Source of the DNA: Mycobacterium sp. 852014-52450_SCH5900713
Lineage (GTDB): Bacteria > Actinomycetota > Actinomycetes > Mycobacteriales > Mycobacteriaceae
Direction: 5' to 3'
DNA: 64,000 nt
Assembly: GCF_001667075.1 (NCBI RefSeq)
Contig: NZ_LZIL01000051.1
Location: 62,001 to 126,000, forward strand
Below, piece by piece: positions 1-7,988 of the stretch. Each line of letters starts with the position of its first letter. Within the stretch, counting starts at the first letter, position 1. Below the pieces are notes generated by a model that saw only the letters and a list, made by a program, of their open reading frames with translations, was not told the origin of the DNA and made no database searches. Position numbers and translations under genes: made by a program.

Positions 1-369
1 GTGCCGACGGTCGGAATGCCGGGGGACGTCGCCTTGATGACCACCCCCGACGCGTACCCCGGCTACCTCAGGCTCGTGCCCGTGGGTGAGGAGCTGACCA
101 ACGAGGTGGCGGCCCGCATTGCGTTGACGATCATGGCCTACCGTCCCGGCCGCGACGCCGCGAAGATCCCCTGCCCGATCCTGTTCTGCGTGTGCGAAGC
201 CGACTCGGTGGCTCCGGCGGCGGCGACGCTGCGCTACGCGGCCAAGGCCCCGCGCGGTGAGGTCAAGCTTTATCCCGAAGGCCATTTCGCGATCTATGTC
301 GACGAGGCGTTCGAGCGTGTCGTCGCCGACCAGCTCGCCTTCCTCGACAAGCACCTGAAGGGCGACTAG
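1..369 (+). CDS. Alpha/beta hydrolase, C-terminal part only
   Basis: The reading frame is already open at the first base, so the true start lies upstream and the GTG at base 1 need not be the initiator. The 122 visible residues look like the C-terminal third of an alpha/beta hydrolase. There is a strand-loop typical of the position carrying the acidic residue (ILFCVCEADSVAP, about residues 60-72) and a late GHFAIY motif whose histidine would complete the catalytic triad. The nucleophile elbow is outside the window, so substrate and activity cannot be judged. The gene ends 50 bp before the stop of a convergent TetR gene. Confidence 0.75.
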   Translation: MPTVGMPGDVALMTTPDAYPGYLRLVPVGEELTNEVAARIALTIMAYRPGRDAAKIPCPILFCVCEADSVAPAAATLRYAAKAPRGEVKLYPEGHFAIYVDEAFERVVADQLAFLDKHLKGD

Positions 370-419
370 GGGCGATCGCGAGCGCGGCGTAGTCGGGCGA
401 AGCGGGTCGCCCCATTGGG

Positions 420-1043
420 CTAGGGCCCGAGCGGGGAACTCGTGCGGATCGCCTCGTCGCGGATCAATCCGCGCAGCAGCGCGGTGCTGAACTCGGCGGC
501 GATCTCCTTGGCGCTGCGGCGTCCACTGGGCCGCAACCACCGGTAGGCGCCCAGCGTCATGCCGATGTACCCGAGCGCCAGCACGTGGGAGTCGCACGGG
601 TAGAACTCCCCGCTGGCGATCCCCCGGTCGATGAGGCCGTGCACGTGCTCGTAGACCTGGGTTTCCTTCTCCCGCACCGCGGCGACCTGCTCTTCGGTGA
701 ACCACTCGGTGATATACGGCTGCTCCTGGAAGTACACGGCCGCGCCCTCGGGATTGGCAGCGATCTGGTCGAGCAGGCGCACGGTGTACTGGTACAACGC
801 CTCTCGCGCGGTCATCGAGGGATCGTCGTGGACGGCGGCCAGGGTGCGCTCGGCGGCCTGCTGGTAGATGTCGTAGAGGATCAGAGACTTGCTGGCGTAG
901 TAGTGGTAGACCGTCGCCTTGTTCAGGCCGATCACGTTGGCGACGTCATCCATCCGGGTGCCGTGGTAGCCGCGGGCGGCGAACAGCTTGGTGGCGACAG
1001 CCAGCAGCTCTTCACGTCGCGTGCGTCCGTTCTCGGATGGCAT
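420..1043 (-). CDS. TetR/AcrR family transcriptional regulator (Rv0158-like position)
   Basis: This 207-residue protein has an N-terminal TetR helix-turn-helix at about residues 10-55, with the typical run LFAARGYHGTRMDDVA followed by GLNKATVYHYYASK. The rest is an all-helical ligand domain. It lies next to the pntAa-pntAb-pntB operon and the small Rv0157A-like gene, the same neighbourhood as Rv0158 in M. tuberculosis, so orthology is likely. It reads divergently from the microprotein gene at 1208, and the 164 bp between them holds a near-palindrome and a -10-like element. The ligand and targets are unknown; autoregulation and control of the divergent gene are the natural inference. Confidence 0.88.
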   Translation of the reverse strand: MPSENGRTRREELLAVATKLFAARGYHGTRMDDVANVIGLNKATVYHYYASKSLILYDIYQQAAERTLAAVHDDPSMTAREALYQYTVRLLDQIAANPEGAAVYFQEQPYITEWFTEEQVAAVREKETQVYEHVHGLIDRGIASGEFYPCDSHVLALGYIGMTLGAYRWLRPSGRRSAKEIAAEFSTALLRGLIRDEAIRTSSPLGP

Positions 1044-1102
1044 CTGCCCTCGCTATCGTCACTGCCGGGCGGGACCTTCGGGTGCCGGGCAAGGCCAATT
1101 AT

Positions 1103-1116
1103 CAATCAACTGGTTG
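1103..1116. promoter_or_regulatory. Near-palindromic candidate TetR operator
   Basis: CAATCA-AC-TGGTTG is an inverted repeat with one mismatch per arm. It lies 59 bp upstream of the TetR start codon, in the divergent intergenic region. Its position and its AC-TGGTT core resemble operators of other mycobacterial TetR proteins, but binding is only inferred. Confidence 0.3.
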
Positions 1117-1161
1117 GACAGTTTAGGCAAACGCCAGGTGTCGCCCCGACGAGGATGGGAC

Positions 1162-1180
1162 TAGACTCGCTTTCGAAAGC
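1162..1180 (+). promoter_or_regulatory. Candidate -10 (TAGACT) with adjacent 12-bp palindrome
   Basis: TAGACT at 1162-1167 fits the mycobacterial -10 pattern. It is followed at once by the perfect palindrome GCTTTCGAAAGC (1169-1180), which would overlap the transcription start of the small gene at 1208. No convincing -35 is visible. The gene has a strong Shine-Dalgarno sequence (GGAGGGG) further downstream. The palindrome could be an operator. Confidence 0.35.
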
Positions 1181-1207
1181 TCAAGTCGCGACTGGAGGGG
1201 TGGCCTC

Positions 1208-1333
1208 ATGGATCCGAGCCCGGACTACGACGCTAGCGACGAAATCGAGTTCTTCTTCCGCTACGTGCCCTGGGGGCTGCGCGGCGTCGTCGACGGCAAC
1301 GGCTACCCGCCGCCCGCCTACCCGCCGGTCTAG
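1208..1333 (+). CDS. 41-residue conserved microprotein (Rv0157A-like)
   Basis: This short frame is supported by a strong ribosome binding site (GGAGGGG, about 8 bp before ATG). Its place between the TetR gene and pntB is where M. tuberculosis carries Rv0157A. The product starts MDPSPDYDASDEIEFFF, has an aromatic middle part (FFFRYVPWGL) and ends in a proline-rich tail (YPPPAYPPV). No signal peptide or transmembrane helix is evident. The function is unknown. It is convergent with pntB, with only 14 bp between the two stop codons. Confidence 0.6.
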   Translation: MDPSPDYDASDEIEFFFRYVPWGLRGVVDGNGYPPPAYPPV

Positions 1334-1347
1334 GCCGCTTGGCGCCT

Positions 1348-2775
1348 CTAGAGCGCCTTCAGTTCCTCGGCGACCTCGGTCACCGATTTCTTCGCGTCCC
1401 CGAACAGCATCGTCGTCCCGTCGGCGTAGAACAGCGGGTTGTCGATGCCCGCGAACCCGGAGTTCATCGACCGCTTGAGCACGATGACTGACTTGGCCCT
1501 GTCCACGTTCAGGATGGGCATGCCGTAGATCGGGCTGGATTGCTCGTTGCGGGCCGCCGGGTTGGTGACGTCGTTGGCGCCGATGACGATCGCGACGTCG
1601 GTGCGGGCGAACTCGTCGTTGATGTCGTCCATGTCCTTCATGGCGTCGTAGTCGACCTCGGCCTCGGCCAGCAGCACGTTCATGTGCCCGGGCATGCGCC
1701 CCGCGACCGGGTGAATCGCGTACTTCACCGGCACGCCCTTGTCCTCGAGCAGGCTGGCCATGTCCTTGACGGCGTGCTGGGCCTGCGCGACCGCCAGCCC
1801 GTAGCCGGGAACCACGATCACCTGGTTGGCGTACGCCATCTGGATCGCGGCGTCGGCCGCCGAGGTCGCCTTGACGTGCTTGTCGCCGCCGTCCCCTCCG
1901 GCGCCCGGGGCCACGCCCCCACCGCCGAAGCCACCGGCGACGATCGCCGGGATGGAACGGTTCATGGCCTTGGCCATCAGGTTGGTCAGGATCGAACCGG
2001 ACGCGCCGACGATCATGCCGGCCACGATCATCGCGGTGTTGTTGAGCGCCAGGCCGGCCGCCGCGGCCGAGAGGCCGGTCATGGCATTGAGCAGCGAGAT
2101 GACCACCGGCATGTCGGCGCCACCGATCGGCAGCACCACCATCAGGCCGAGCACCCCCGCGGCGGCCAGCAGGCCGACCATCCACCACAGCGGCACCCCG
2201 CCGGTGCCGGGGTGCGCGCCCAAGCCGATGACCACCGCGGCGGCGGCCGCCGCCGTCAGCAGCAGCAGGTTGATCGGTTGCTGAACCCTGCCGAAGCCGA
2301 TCGGAGAGCCGGAGATGATCTCCTGCAGTTTGCCGAAGGCGATGATCGATCCCCAGAACGAGATCGACCCGATGATCGCGGCGAACAGCGACGCGACCAC
2401 GATGTGCACGGTCGGCGACTCCCCGTGCTGGAAGGCCGAAAAGCCTTTGGTCTCAATGAATTCCGCTAGCGCGATGAGCGCGACCGTGCCGCCGCCGACG
2501 CCGTTGAAGAACGCGACCAGCTGCGGCATGGCGGTCATCTTGGTCAGCCGCGCCGGCGGCACACCGAGCACGACACCCACGACCAGGCCGGCGATGATGA
2601 GCACCCACGACTCGGTGTGCCGGATCTTGATCAGGGTCGCCGTCACCGCCAGAGCCATGCCGACCGCGGCGATCAGGTTGCCCCGCACCGCCGTCTTCGG
2701 GCCGGTCAGGCCCATCAGGCCGTAGATGAAGAGGGCGAACGAAATGATGTAGAGAACGGTGACCAGGTAGTTCAT
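1348..2775 (-). CDS. pntB: NAD(P) transhydrogenase, beta subunit
   Basis: PntB is the membrane and NADP(H)-binding subunit of the proton-translocating transhydrogenase, which uses the proton gradient to drive hydride transfer from NADH to NADP+. The 475 residues match the M. tuberculosis length. The first ~260 residues are a series of hydrophobic helices (domain II). The C-terminal third is the soluble NADP(H) domain III, with the dinucleotide motif PGYGLAVAQAQ near residue 320. It is the last gene of a three-gene operon; its ATG overlaps the stop of the preceding small subunit by 4 bp (ATGA), implying translational coupling. Confidence 0.96.
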   Translation of the reverse strand: MNYLVTVLYIISFALFIYGLMGLTGPKTAVRGNLIAAVGMALAVTATLIKIRHTESWVLIIAGLVVGVVLGVPPARLTKMTAMPQLVAFFNGVGGGTVALIALAEFIETKGFSAFQHGESPTVHIVVASLFAAIIGSISFWGSIIAFGKLQEIISGSPIGFGRVQQPINLLLLTAAAAAAVVIGLGAHPGTGGVPLWWMVGLLAAAGVLGLMVVLPIGGADMPVVISLLNAMTGLSAAAAGLALNNTAMIVAGMIVGASGSILTNLMAKAMNRSIPAIVAGGFGGGGVAPGAGGDGGDKHVKATSAADAAIQMAYANQVIVVPGYGLAVAQAQHAVKDMASLLEDKGVPVKYAIHPVAGRMPGHMNVLLAEAEVDYDAMKDMDDINDEFARTDVAIVIGANDVTNPAARNEQSSPIYGMPILNVDRAKSVIVLKRSMNSGFAGIDNPLFYADGTTMLFGDAKKSVTEVAEELKAL

Positions 2776-3101
2776 TTCGCCGCCAGATCTTCGGTCTTCA
2801 CCGGCGCGGCCTTCTTCTTGCCCTTGAACATGCCCAGCATCCGGTCGGTGACGATGAAGCCGCCGATCACGTTGAGCGTCCCGAACACCACCGCGACGAA
2901 CAGGATGATCTGCACCGCCAGCGACGGATGCTCAACCTCGCCGAAGACCACCAGAGCGCCGAGCACCACGATGCCGTGAATGGCGTTCGTTCCCGACATC
3001 AGCGGCGTGTGCAGCGTGTTGGGCACCTTTGAAATGACCGCGAACCCGACGAACCCGGACAGCACCAGGATCGCCAGGTTGGCCAACAGCTCGTCATACA
3101 T
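2772..3101 (-). CDS. pntAb: NAD(P) transhydrogenase, alpha subunit part 2 (membrane)
   Basis: This 109-residue protein is the membrane part of a split alpha subunit. It has three hydrophobic helices (for example LANLAILVLSGFVGFAVIS near the N-terminus) and a conserved NAIHGIVVLGAL segment. In enterobacteria this region is fused to the NAD-binding domain; here, as in M. tuberculosis, it is a separate gene. It sits 2 bp after the stop of pntAa and overlaps pntB by 4 bp, so the three subunits are probably made in fixed proportion. Confidence 0.95.
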   Translation of the reverse strand: MYDELLANLAILVLSGFVGFAVISKVPNTLHTPLMSGTNAIHGIVVLGALVVFGEVEHPSLAVQIILFVAVVFGTLNVIGGFIVTDRMLGMFKGKKKAAPVKTEDLAAK

Positions 3102-3103
3102 AT

Positions 3104-4198
3104 CTAGGAGTCCTCACTCGCCCGGGTAACGCAGGCCGCCGCGACGACCTCGTCGTCGAAGTCGGGGGCCAGCTTGCCGTCTTTGATCAACAGGTCCAGG
3201 AGCGCCGTGATGTTCTTGCTGTAGAGCTCGCTGGCGTGCTCGGGCATGGTTGCCGGCAGGTTCAGCGGAGAGGCGATGGTGACGTCGTGCTTCACGACCG
3301 TCTGCCCCGGCTCGGTCAGTTCGCAGTTGCCACCGGTTTCCCCCGCCAGGTCGATCACCACGCTGCCGGGCTTCATCGACTCCACCGCCGCGGCGGTCAC
3401 CAGCCGGGGTGCGGGGCGCCCCGGAACCAACGCGGTGGTGATCACCACGTCGAACCCGGCGATCGCCTTCTCCAGGGATTTCTGCTGCTGGGCGCGCTCT
3501 TCTTCGGTGAGCTCGCGGGCATACCCGCCCTCACCGGCCGCGTCTATACCGAGATCCAGCCACTGCGCCCCCACCGAACGGACCTGATCGGCCACCTCCG
3601 GGCGCACGTCGTACCCGGAGGTGCGCCCGCCCAGCCGTTTGGCCGTCGCCAGCGCCTGCAGTCCGGCCACCCCGACGCCGAGCACCAGCACGCTGGCCGG
3701 CTTCACGGTGCCCGCCGCGGTCGTCAGCATCGGAAAGAACCGGGTCGACTCGGACGCCGCCAGCAGCACGGCCTTGTAGCCGGCCACGTTGGCCTGCGAC
3801 GACAGCGCATCCATGACCTGGGCGCGCGAGATGCGCGGGATCGCCTCGAGCGCGAACGCCTGCACTCCGGCCTCGGTGAGAGCGCCGATCGAGTTGTCGG
3901 TGTTGCGCGGTGCCAGGAAACCGATCAGGGTCTGCCCGCGGCGCAACTTGGCGACCTCTTCTTTGGTCGGCGGCGCCACCTTGACGACGATGTCGGCAGC
4001 CCAGGCGTCACCGATGCTGGCGCCGACCTCGGTGTAGAGCTGGTCCGGAAGCAAAGCACCCTCGCCCGCACCCGACTCGACCACTACCGCCACACCGCCG
4101 CTGATCAGCGACGCCACCGCCTTGGGTACCAGTGCGACCCGTCGTTCATCGGCCCCGGACTCGGCGACCACCCCTACCGTCGTCTGCGCATCTGTCAT
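3104..4198 (-). CDS. pntAa: NAD(P) transhydrogenase, alpha subunit part 1 (NAD-binding)
   Basis: PntAa is the cytosolic NAD(H)-binding domain I of transhydrogenase and belongs to the alanine dehydrogenase/PNT family. The N-terminal domain contains the family signature around GADERRVALVPKAV. The Rossmann motif VLGVGVAGLQALATAKRLG lies near residue 172. The length of 364 residues is normal for a split subunit. It is the first gene of the pntAa-pntAb-pntB operon, so the promoter must lie in the 228 bp before it (4199-4426), where I see no other gene and no convincing promoter. Confidence 0.96.
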   Translation of the reverse strand: MTDAQTTVGVVAESGADERRVALVPKAVASLISGGVAVVVESGAGEGALLPDQLYTEVGASIGDAWAADIVVKVAPPTKEEVAKLRRGQTLIGFLAPRNTDNSIGALTEAGVQAFALEAIPRISRAQVMDALSSQANVAGYKAVLLAASESTRFFPMLTTAAGTVKPASVLVLGVGVAGLQALATAKRLGGRTSGYDVRPEVADQVRSVGAQWLDLGIDAAGEGGYARELTEEERAQQQKSLEKAIAGFDVVITTALVPGRPAPRLVTAAAVESMKPGSVVIDLAGETGGNCELTEPGQTVVKHDVTIASPLNLPATMPEHASELYSKNITALLDLLIKDGKLAPDFDDEVVAAACVTRASEDS

Positions 4199-4426
4199 GG
4201 CGCGTACATCTGCTTTCCCGCACTTTCCTGCCGTTTGATGTGCCGCTGGCTGGCCGCACGCTTCGCTACCTTAACGCCTGCCGGATTTCGCCCCGGACGT
4301 GCGATCGACCGGGGCGGGCTACCGCCGGCGCGGCAGACGGGCTCCCGTCGATGGTTCGTTACCCGAGGCGCGCGCAGTAGCGGCCGCGGCGTTGTGGACC
4401 CACAAGACAACGTTGTGGCCGGTTCG

Positions 4427-4888
4427 CTACCAGAGCGGGATGTCCTGCCCGCGCTCGGCCACCGGGCGGGGCCCGAAGTAGCGGCGTTCGGACTCGTCGA
4501 TCCGCACGTCGTTGATGCTGGCCTCGCGGCGCGCCATCAACCCCGACGGCGAGAACTCCCACAGCTCGTTGCCGTAGCTGCGAAACCACTGGCCGCTCGC
4601 GTCGCGACACTCATACTGAAACCGCACGGCGATGCGGTTGCCGTGGAAGTCCCACAAGCTTTTCCGCAACGCGTAGTCGAGCTCGCGCTGCCACTTGCGG
4701 GTCAGGAACCCCACAATCGCGTCGCGGCCCACGACATGTTCGTCGCGATTGCGCCACTGCGAGTCGGGCGTGTAAGCCAGGCTGACGCGGTGCGGATCGC
4801 AGGTGTTCCACGCGTCCTCGGCGGCCTGCACCTTCTTTAGGGCAGTCTCAGAGGTGAACGGCGGGAACGGCGGACGGGATTCGGTCAT
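4427..4888 (-). CDS. DUF1348 / nuclear transport factor 2-like protein
   Basis: This 153-residue protein has the cone-shaped SnoaL/NTF2 fold signature and the strongly conserved DUF1348 core. That core includes [20 protein letters not shown], a [11 protein letters not shown] helix, and [19 protein letters not shown]. The start was set at ATG 4888 ([12 protein letters not shown]), which fits the family; an upstream in-frame ATG would add 16 unrelated residues. The biochemical role of DUF1348 is not established. The gene diverges from fadE2 across a 109-bp region and is not part of the M. tuberculosis order here. Confidence 0.85.
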   Translation of the reverse strand: MTESRPPFPPFTSETALKKVQAAEDAWNTCDPHRVSLAYTPDSQWRNRDEHVVGRDAIVGFLTRKWQRELDYALRKSLWDFHGNRIAVRFQYECRDASGQWFRSYGNELWEFSPSGLMARREASINDVRIDESERRYFGPRPVAERGQDIPLW

Positions 4889-4972
4889 GGCGCCATGTCT
4901 ACCGCGAGCAGAACACAAAATCGCGCTAATCCGCACGCCGACAGGTGACGTTGCGTCTGCTCGTGGCGCCGC

Positions 4973-4987
4973 TAGACACGTGTCCTA
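4973..4987. promoter_or_regulatory. Palindrome upstream of fadE2
   Basis: TAGACACGTGTCCTA contains the perfect 10-bp palindrome GACACGTGTC (4975-4984), 13 bp before the fadE2 ATG. A repressor bound there would cover the start of a short-leader transcript. No dedicated regulator gene adjoins it, so its partner is unknown. Confidence 0.35.
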
Positions 4988-4997
4988 TGGTGGCGGC

Positions 4998-6230
4998 ATG
5001 GACTTCGCGATGTCGGCCAAAGGCAACGATTACCACAAGCGATTGACCGACTTCATGACCGAGTACGTCTTCCCGGCCGAGGCCGAATACGACAAGTACC
5101 GGGACGAGGCCGGCCCGAACGATCACACGGTCCCGCCGATCATCGAGGAGCTGAAGACCAAGGCCAAGGAGCGCGGCCTGTGGAACCTGTTCCTGCCGGC
5201 CGAGTCGGGCCTGACCAACCTGGAATACGCGCCGCTGGCCGAGATCACCGGCTGGAGCCTCGAGATCGCCCCCGAGGCGCTCAACTGCGCGGCGCCGGAC
5301 ACCGGAAACATGGAGACCCTGCACCTGTTCGCGACCGAGGAGCAACGCAAGCAATGGCTGGAGCCGTTGCTCAACGGTGAGATCCGCAGCGGCTTTTCGA
5401 TGACCGAGCCGGCTGTCGCCAGCAGCGACGCCCGCAACATCGAGACCTCCATCGTGCGCGACGGTGGCGACTACGTGATCAATGGCCGCAAGTGGTGGAC
5501 CTCCGGGGCGTCCGACCCGCGCTGCAAGATCCTCATCGTGATGGGCCGCACCAACCCCGAGGCGGCAAGCCACCAGCAGCAGTCCATGGTGCTGGTGCCG
5601 ATCGATACGCCGGGCGTGACGGTGGTCCGCTCCACCACGGTCTTCGGTTTCCAGGACCAGCCTGGACACTGCGAGATCATCTACGACAACGTCCGGGTGC
5701 CCGCCACCAACCTGCTCGGCGAGGAGGGCGGGGGCTTCGCGATCGCGCAGGCCCGGCTGGGGCCGGGCCGCATCCACCACTGCATGCGTGCGCTGGGCGG
5801 TTCCGAACGGGCGCTGGCCCTGATGGTGGACCGGGCGCAGAACCGGGTGGCGTTCGGCCGTCCGCTGGCCGAGCAGGGCGTGGTGCGGGAGGCAATTGCC
5901 AAGTCCCGCAACGAGATCGACCAGGCGCGGCTGTTGTGCGAAAAGGCGGCGTGGACCATCGACCAGCACGGGAACAAGGCCGCCCACACGTTGGTCTCGC
6001 AGATCAAGGCGGTCGCGCCGCAGGTGGCGTGCAACGTCATCGACCGAGCGATTCAGGTGCATGGGGCCGCGGGGGTCAGCGAGGACACGGTGCTCGCCCG
6101 CATGTACGCCTGGCACCGGGCGATGCGGCTCTTCGACGGCCCCGACGAGGTACACATGCGGACCATCGCGCGCGCCGAGCTCGGCCGGGAGAAGTCTCCG
6201 CTCGCCGCGGCGGTCACCGCACATGAGTAA
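4998..6230 (+). CDS. fadE2: Acyl-CoA dehydrogenase FadE2
   Basis: This is an FAD-dependent acyl-CoA dehydrogenase of 410 residues, expected to introduce the alpha-beta double bond of an acyl-CoA. The ATG at 4998 (MDFAMSAKGNDYHKRL) was chosen over an earlier in-frame ATG because it matches the FadE2 N-terminus and removes 65 unrelated residues. Visible family blocks are the flavin/acyl segment GFSMTEPAVASSDARN, the AQARLGPGRIHHCMR helix, and a C-terminal QVHGAAGVSEDTVLARMYAWHRA region. It has the large N-terminal domain typical of the ACAD10/11-like group. It overlaps ptbB by 8 bp, as in M. tuberculosis (Rv0154c-Rv0153c). Confidence 0.93.
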   Translation: MDFAMSAKGNDYHKRLTDFMTEYVFPAEAEYDKYRDEAGPNDHTVPPIIEELKTKAKERGLWNLFLPAESGLTNLEYAPLAEITGWSLEIAPEALNCAAPDTGNMETLHLFATEEQRKQWLEPLLNGEIRSGFSMTEPAVASSDARNIETSIVRDGGDYVINGRKWWTSGASDPRCKILIVMGRTNPEAASHQQQSMVLVPIDTPGVTVVRSTTVFGFQDQPGHCEIIYDNVRVPATNLLGEEGGGFAIAQARLGPGRIHHCMRALGGSERALALMVDRAQNRVAFGRPLAEQGVVREAIAKSRNEIDQARLLCEKAAWTIDQHGNKAAHTLVSQIKAVAPQVACNVIDRAIQVHGAAGVSEDTVLARMYAWHRAMRLFDGPDEVHMRTIARAELGREKSPLAAAVTAHE

Positions 6231-7044
6231 GGCCGCCCTCCGGGAGTTGCCCGGCGCGTGGAACTTTCGCGATGTCGCCGACGGCGCCGGGGCGCTGCGG
6301 CCGGGCCGGCTGTTTCGGTCCAGCGAGCTGAGCCGCCTCGACGACGACGGCCGGGCGACGCTGCTCGGACTGGGCATCACCGACGTCGCCGACCTACGGG
6401 CGGCGCGGGAGGTGGCCCGCCGCGGGCCCGGCCGCGTGCCCGACGGTGTCGACGTTCACCTGCTTCCGTTCCCGGACCTCGCCGACGACGCCGGTGAGGG
6501 CGACGAAGCCCCCCATGAACATGCGTTCCGGCAGCTGATGACCAACGGCGATCCCGACGAGTCCATCAACGACACGGCCGCCCGCTACATGGTCGACGAG
6601 TACCGGCAGTTCCCCACCCGCAACGGCGCCCAGCGGGCGCTGCACCGCGTCGTCACGCTGCTGGCCGCGGGGCGGCCCGTCCTCACGCACTGCTTCGCGG
6701 GCAAGGACCGCACCGGCTTCGTGGTGGCGACGGTGCTGGAGACTGTCGGCATCGATCGCGACACCATCGTCGCCGACTACCTGCGCAGCAATGACGCCGT
6801 CGCGGAGCTGCGGGTCCGCATCTCCGAGATGATTGAGCAGCGCTCGGAAGCCGAACTCACGCCGGAGGTCAGGACCTTCACCGAAGCCCGGCTATCCGAC
6901 GGTGTTCTCGGCGTGCGGCCCGAGTACCTGGCCGCCGCGCGCCAGACCATCGACGAGCAATTCGGTTCGCTGGACGCCTATCTGAGCGACGCGGGCATCA
7001 CCGAGGCCGACGTGGATCGACTACGTCAGGCGCTGCTGGCCTGA
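6223..7044 (+). CDS. ptbB: Secreted-type tyrosine phosphatase PtbB/PtpB
   Basis: This 273-residue protein belongs to the atypical tyrosine/dual phosphatase family of M. tuberculosis PtpB (276 residues). The P-loop reads HCFAGKDRTG, with the catalytic cysteine at residue 157. The N-terminal LPGAWNFRDVADG and the RPGRLFRSSELSRL block are also typical. In pathogens PtpB is exported into the macrophage and acts on host phosphoproteins and phosphoinositides; no signal peptide is visible here, as in M. tuberculosis. The start ATG lies inside the end of fadE2, so the two are probably translated together. Confidence 0.92.
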   Translation: MSKAALRELPGAWNFRDVADGAGALRPGRLFRSSELSRLDDDGRATLLGLGITDVADLRAAREVARRGPGRVPDGVDVHLLPFPDLADDAGEGDEAPHEHAFRQLMTNGDPDESINDTAARYMVDEYRQFPTRNGAQRALHRVVTLLAAGRPVLTHCFAGKDRTGFVVATVLETVGIDRDTIVADYLRSNDAVAELRVRISEMIEQRSEAELTPEVRTFTEARLSDGVLGVRPEYLAAARQTIDEQFGSLDAYLSDAGITEADVDRLRQALLA

Positions 7045-7073
7045 CTCGAACCACGCGGCCACGGCGCTGACCG

Positions 7074-7934
7074 TTACAGCTTGAAGTTGGCTTGTTTGGC
7101 CGCGGACAGGTCGTCGATCTGCGACCAGTGCGAGGCGACATCCTCGACCGTCGGTGGCTTGTCGAAGTTGGCGCCCTCGTTCTGGAACAGGGCCACCCGC
7201 TGCACCTTGCCTCCACCGACGACGAAAACCGAAGCGGTGTTGGAGTTTTCCTCGGTGCACAGGTAGGCCACCACCGGCGCCACATACTCGGGCGTCAGCT
7301 TCTCGAGCACCTCCTTGGGGAGGATGTCCTCGGTCATCCGGGTCGCCGCGATCGGCGCGACGGCATTGGCGTGGATGTTGTACTTCGCCCCCTCCTGCGC
7401 CAGCGTGTTGATCATGCCGACCAGGCCGAGTTTGGCCGCGCCGTAGTTGGTCTGCCCGAAGTTGCCGAACAGGCCGCTGGTGGAGGTGGCGACGACGATC
7501 CTCCCGTAACTCTGCTCCCGGAAATGCGGCCAGGCGGCGCGCAGCACGTTGTACCCGCCGTAGAGGTGCACCTTGAGCACAGCGTCCCAGTTCTCGAACG
7601 TCATCTTGTGGAAGGTGCCGTCGCGCAGGATCCCGGCGTTGCTCACCACGCCGTGCACGGCGCCGAACTCGTCGAGCGCCGTCTTGATGATGTTCGCGGC
7701 GCCCTCGGGCTCGGCGACGCTATCGTAGTTGGCGACCGCCCGGCCACCCGCATCCTTGATCTCGTCGACGACGTGATCGGCCATGTTGTGGCCGGCCCCC
7801 GTGCCGTCACGGGATCCACCGAGGTCGTTGACGACGACGCTGGCCCCCTCGCGGGCCAGGGTCAGGGCGTATTCACGGCCCAGCCCCCCGCCAGCTCCGG
7901 TGACGACGATGACGCGATCCTGCACTCCGGGCAT
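7074..7934 (-). CDS. Short-chain dehydrogenase/reductase (Rv0148-like)
   Basis: This 286-residue SDR has the N-terminal cofactor motif TGAGGGLGREYAL, an NDLGGS loop that suggests the (3R)-hydroxyacyl-CoA dehydrogenase group, a VSNAGILRD segment and the active-site YGAAK near residue 160. The C-terminal extension (VFVVGGGKVQRVALFQNEGANF) is typical of Rv0148 and related multifunctional-enzyme-like SDRs. The probable role is oxidation of a hydroxyacyl-CoA or steroid-derived substrate. It follows the aldehyde dehydrogenase gene on the same strand with a gap of 54 bp and has a good ribosome site (AGAGAGGAA). Confidence 0.9.
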   Translation of the reverse strand: MPGVQDRVIVVTGAGGGLGREYALTLAREGASVVVNDLGGSRDGTGAGHNMADHVVDEIKDAGGRAVANYDSVAEPEGAANIIKTALDEFGAVHGVVSNAGILRDGTFHKMTFENWDAVLKVHLYGGYNVLRAAWPHFREQSYGRIVVATSTSGLFGNFGQTNYGAAKLGLVGMINTLAQEGAKYNIHANAVAPIAATRMTEDILPKEVLEKLTPEYVAPVVAYLCTEENSNTASVFVVGGGKVQRVALFQNEGANFDKPPTVEDVASHWSQIDDLSAAKQANFKL

Positions 7935-7988
7935 CAGGTTCCTCTCTAAGGTGAAAACTACGTCCTAGCAAGCGAATTCGGACAGTGG

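Noticed and set aside
1341..1357. GGCGC-N7-GCGCC as a terminator between Rv0157A-like and pntB
   Set aside because: The stem is only 5 bp with no T tract and overlaps the pntB stop. It is too weak to call.
1181..2188. 335-codon minus-strand frame inside pntB
   Set aside because: Out of frame with pntB and composed mostly of R, G, A and H. It has no recognisable family, so it is a shadow.
4195..4410. Possible 71-codon gene upstream of pntAa
   Set aside because: No ribosome site and a basic low-complexity product. The region is more likely leader and promoter DNA.
3236..4840. Long open frame on the plus strand opposite pntAa
   Set aside because: Arginine/histidine-rich product typical of the antisense frame of GC-rich coding DNA. 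pntAa on the other strand is unambiguous.
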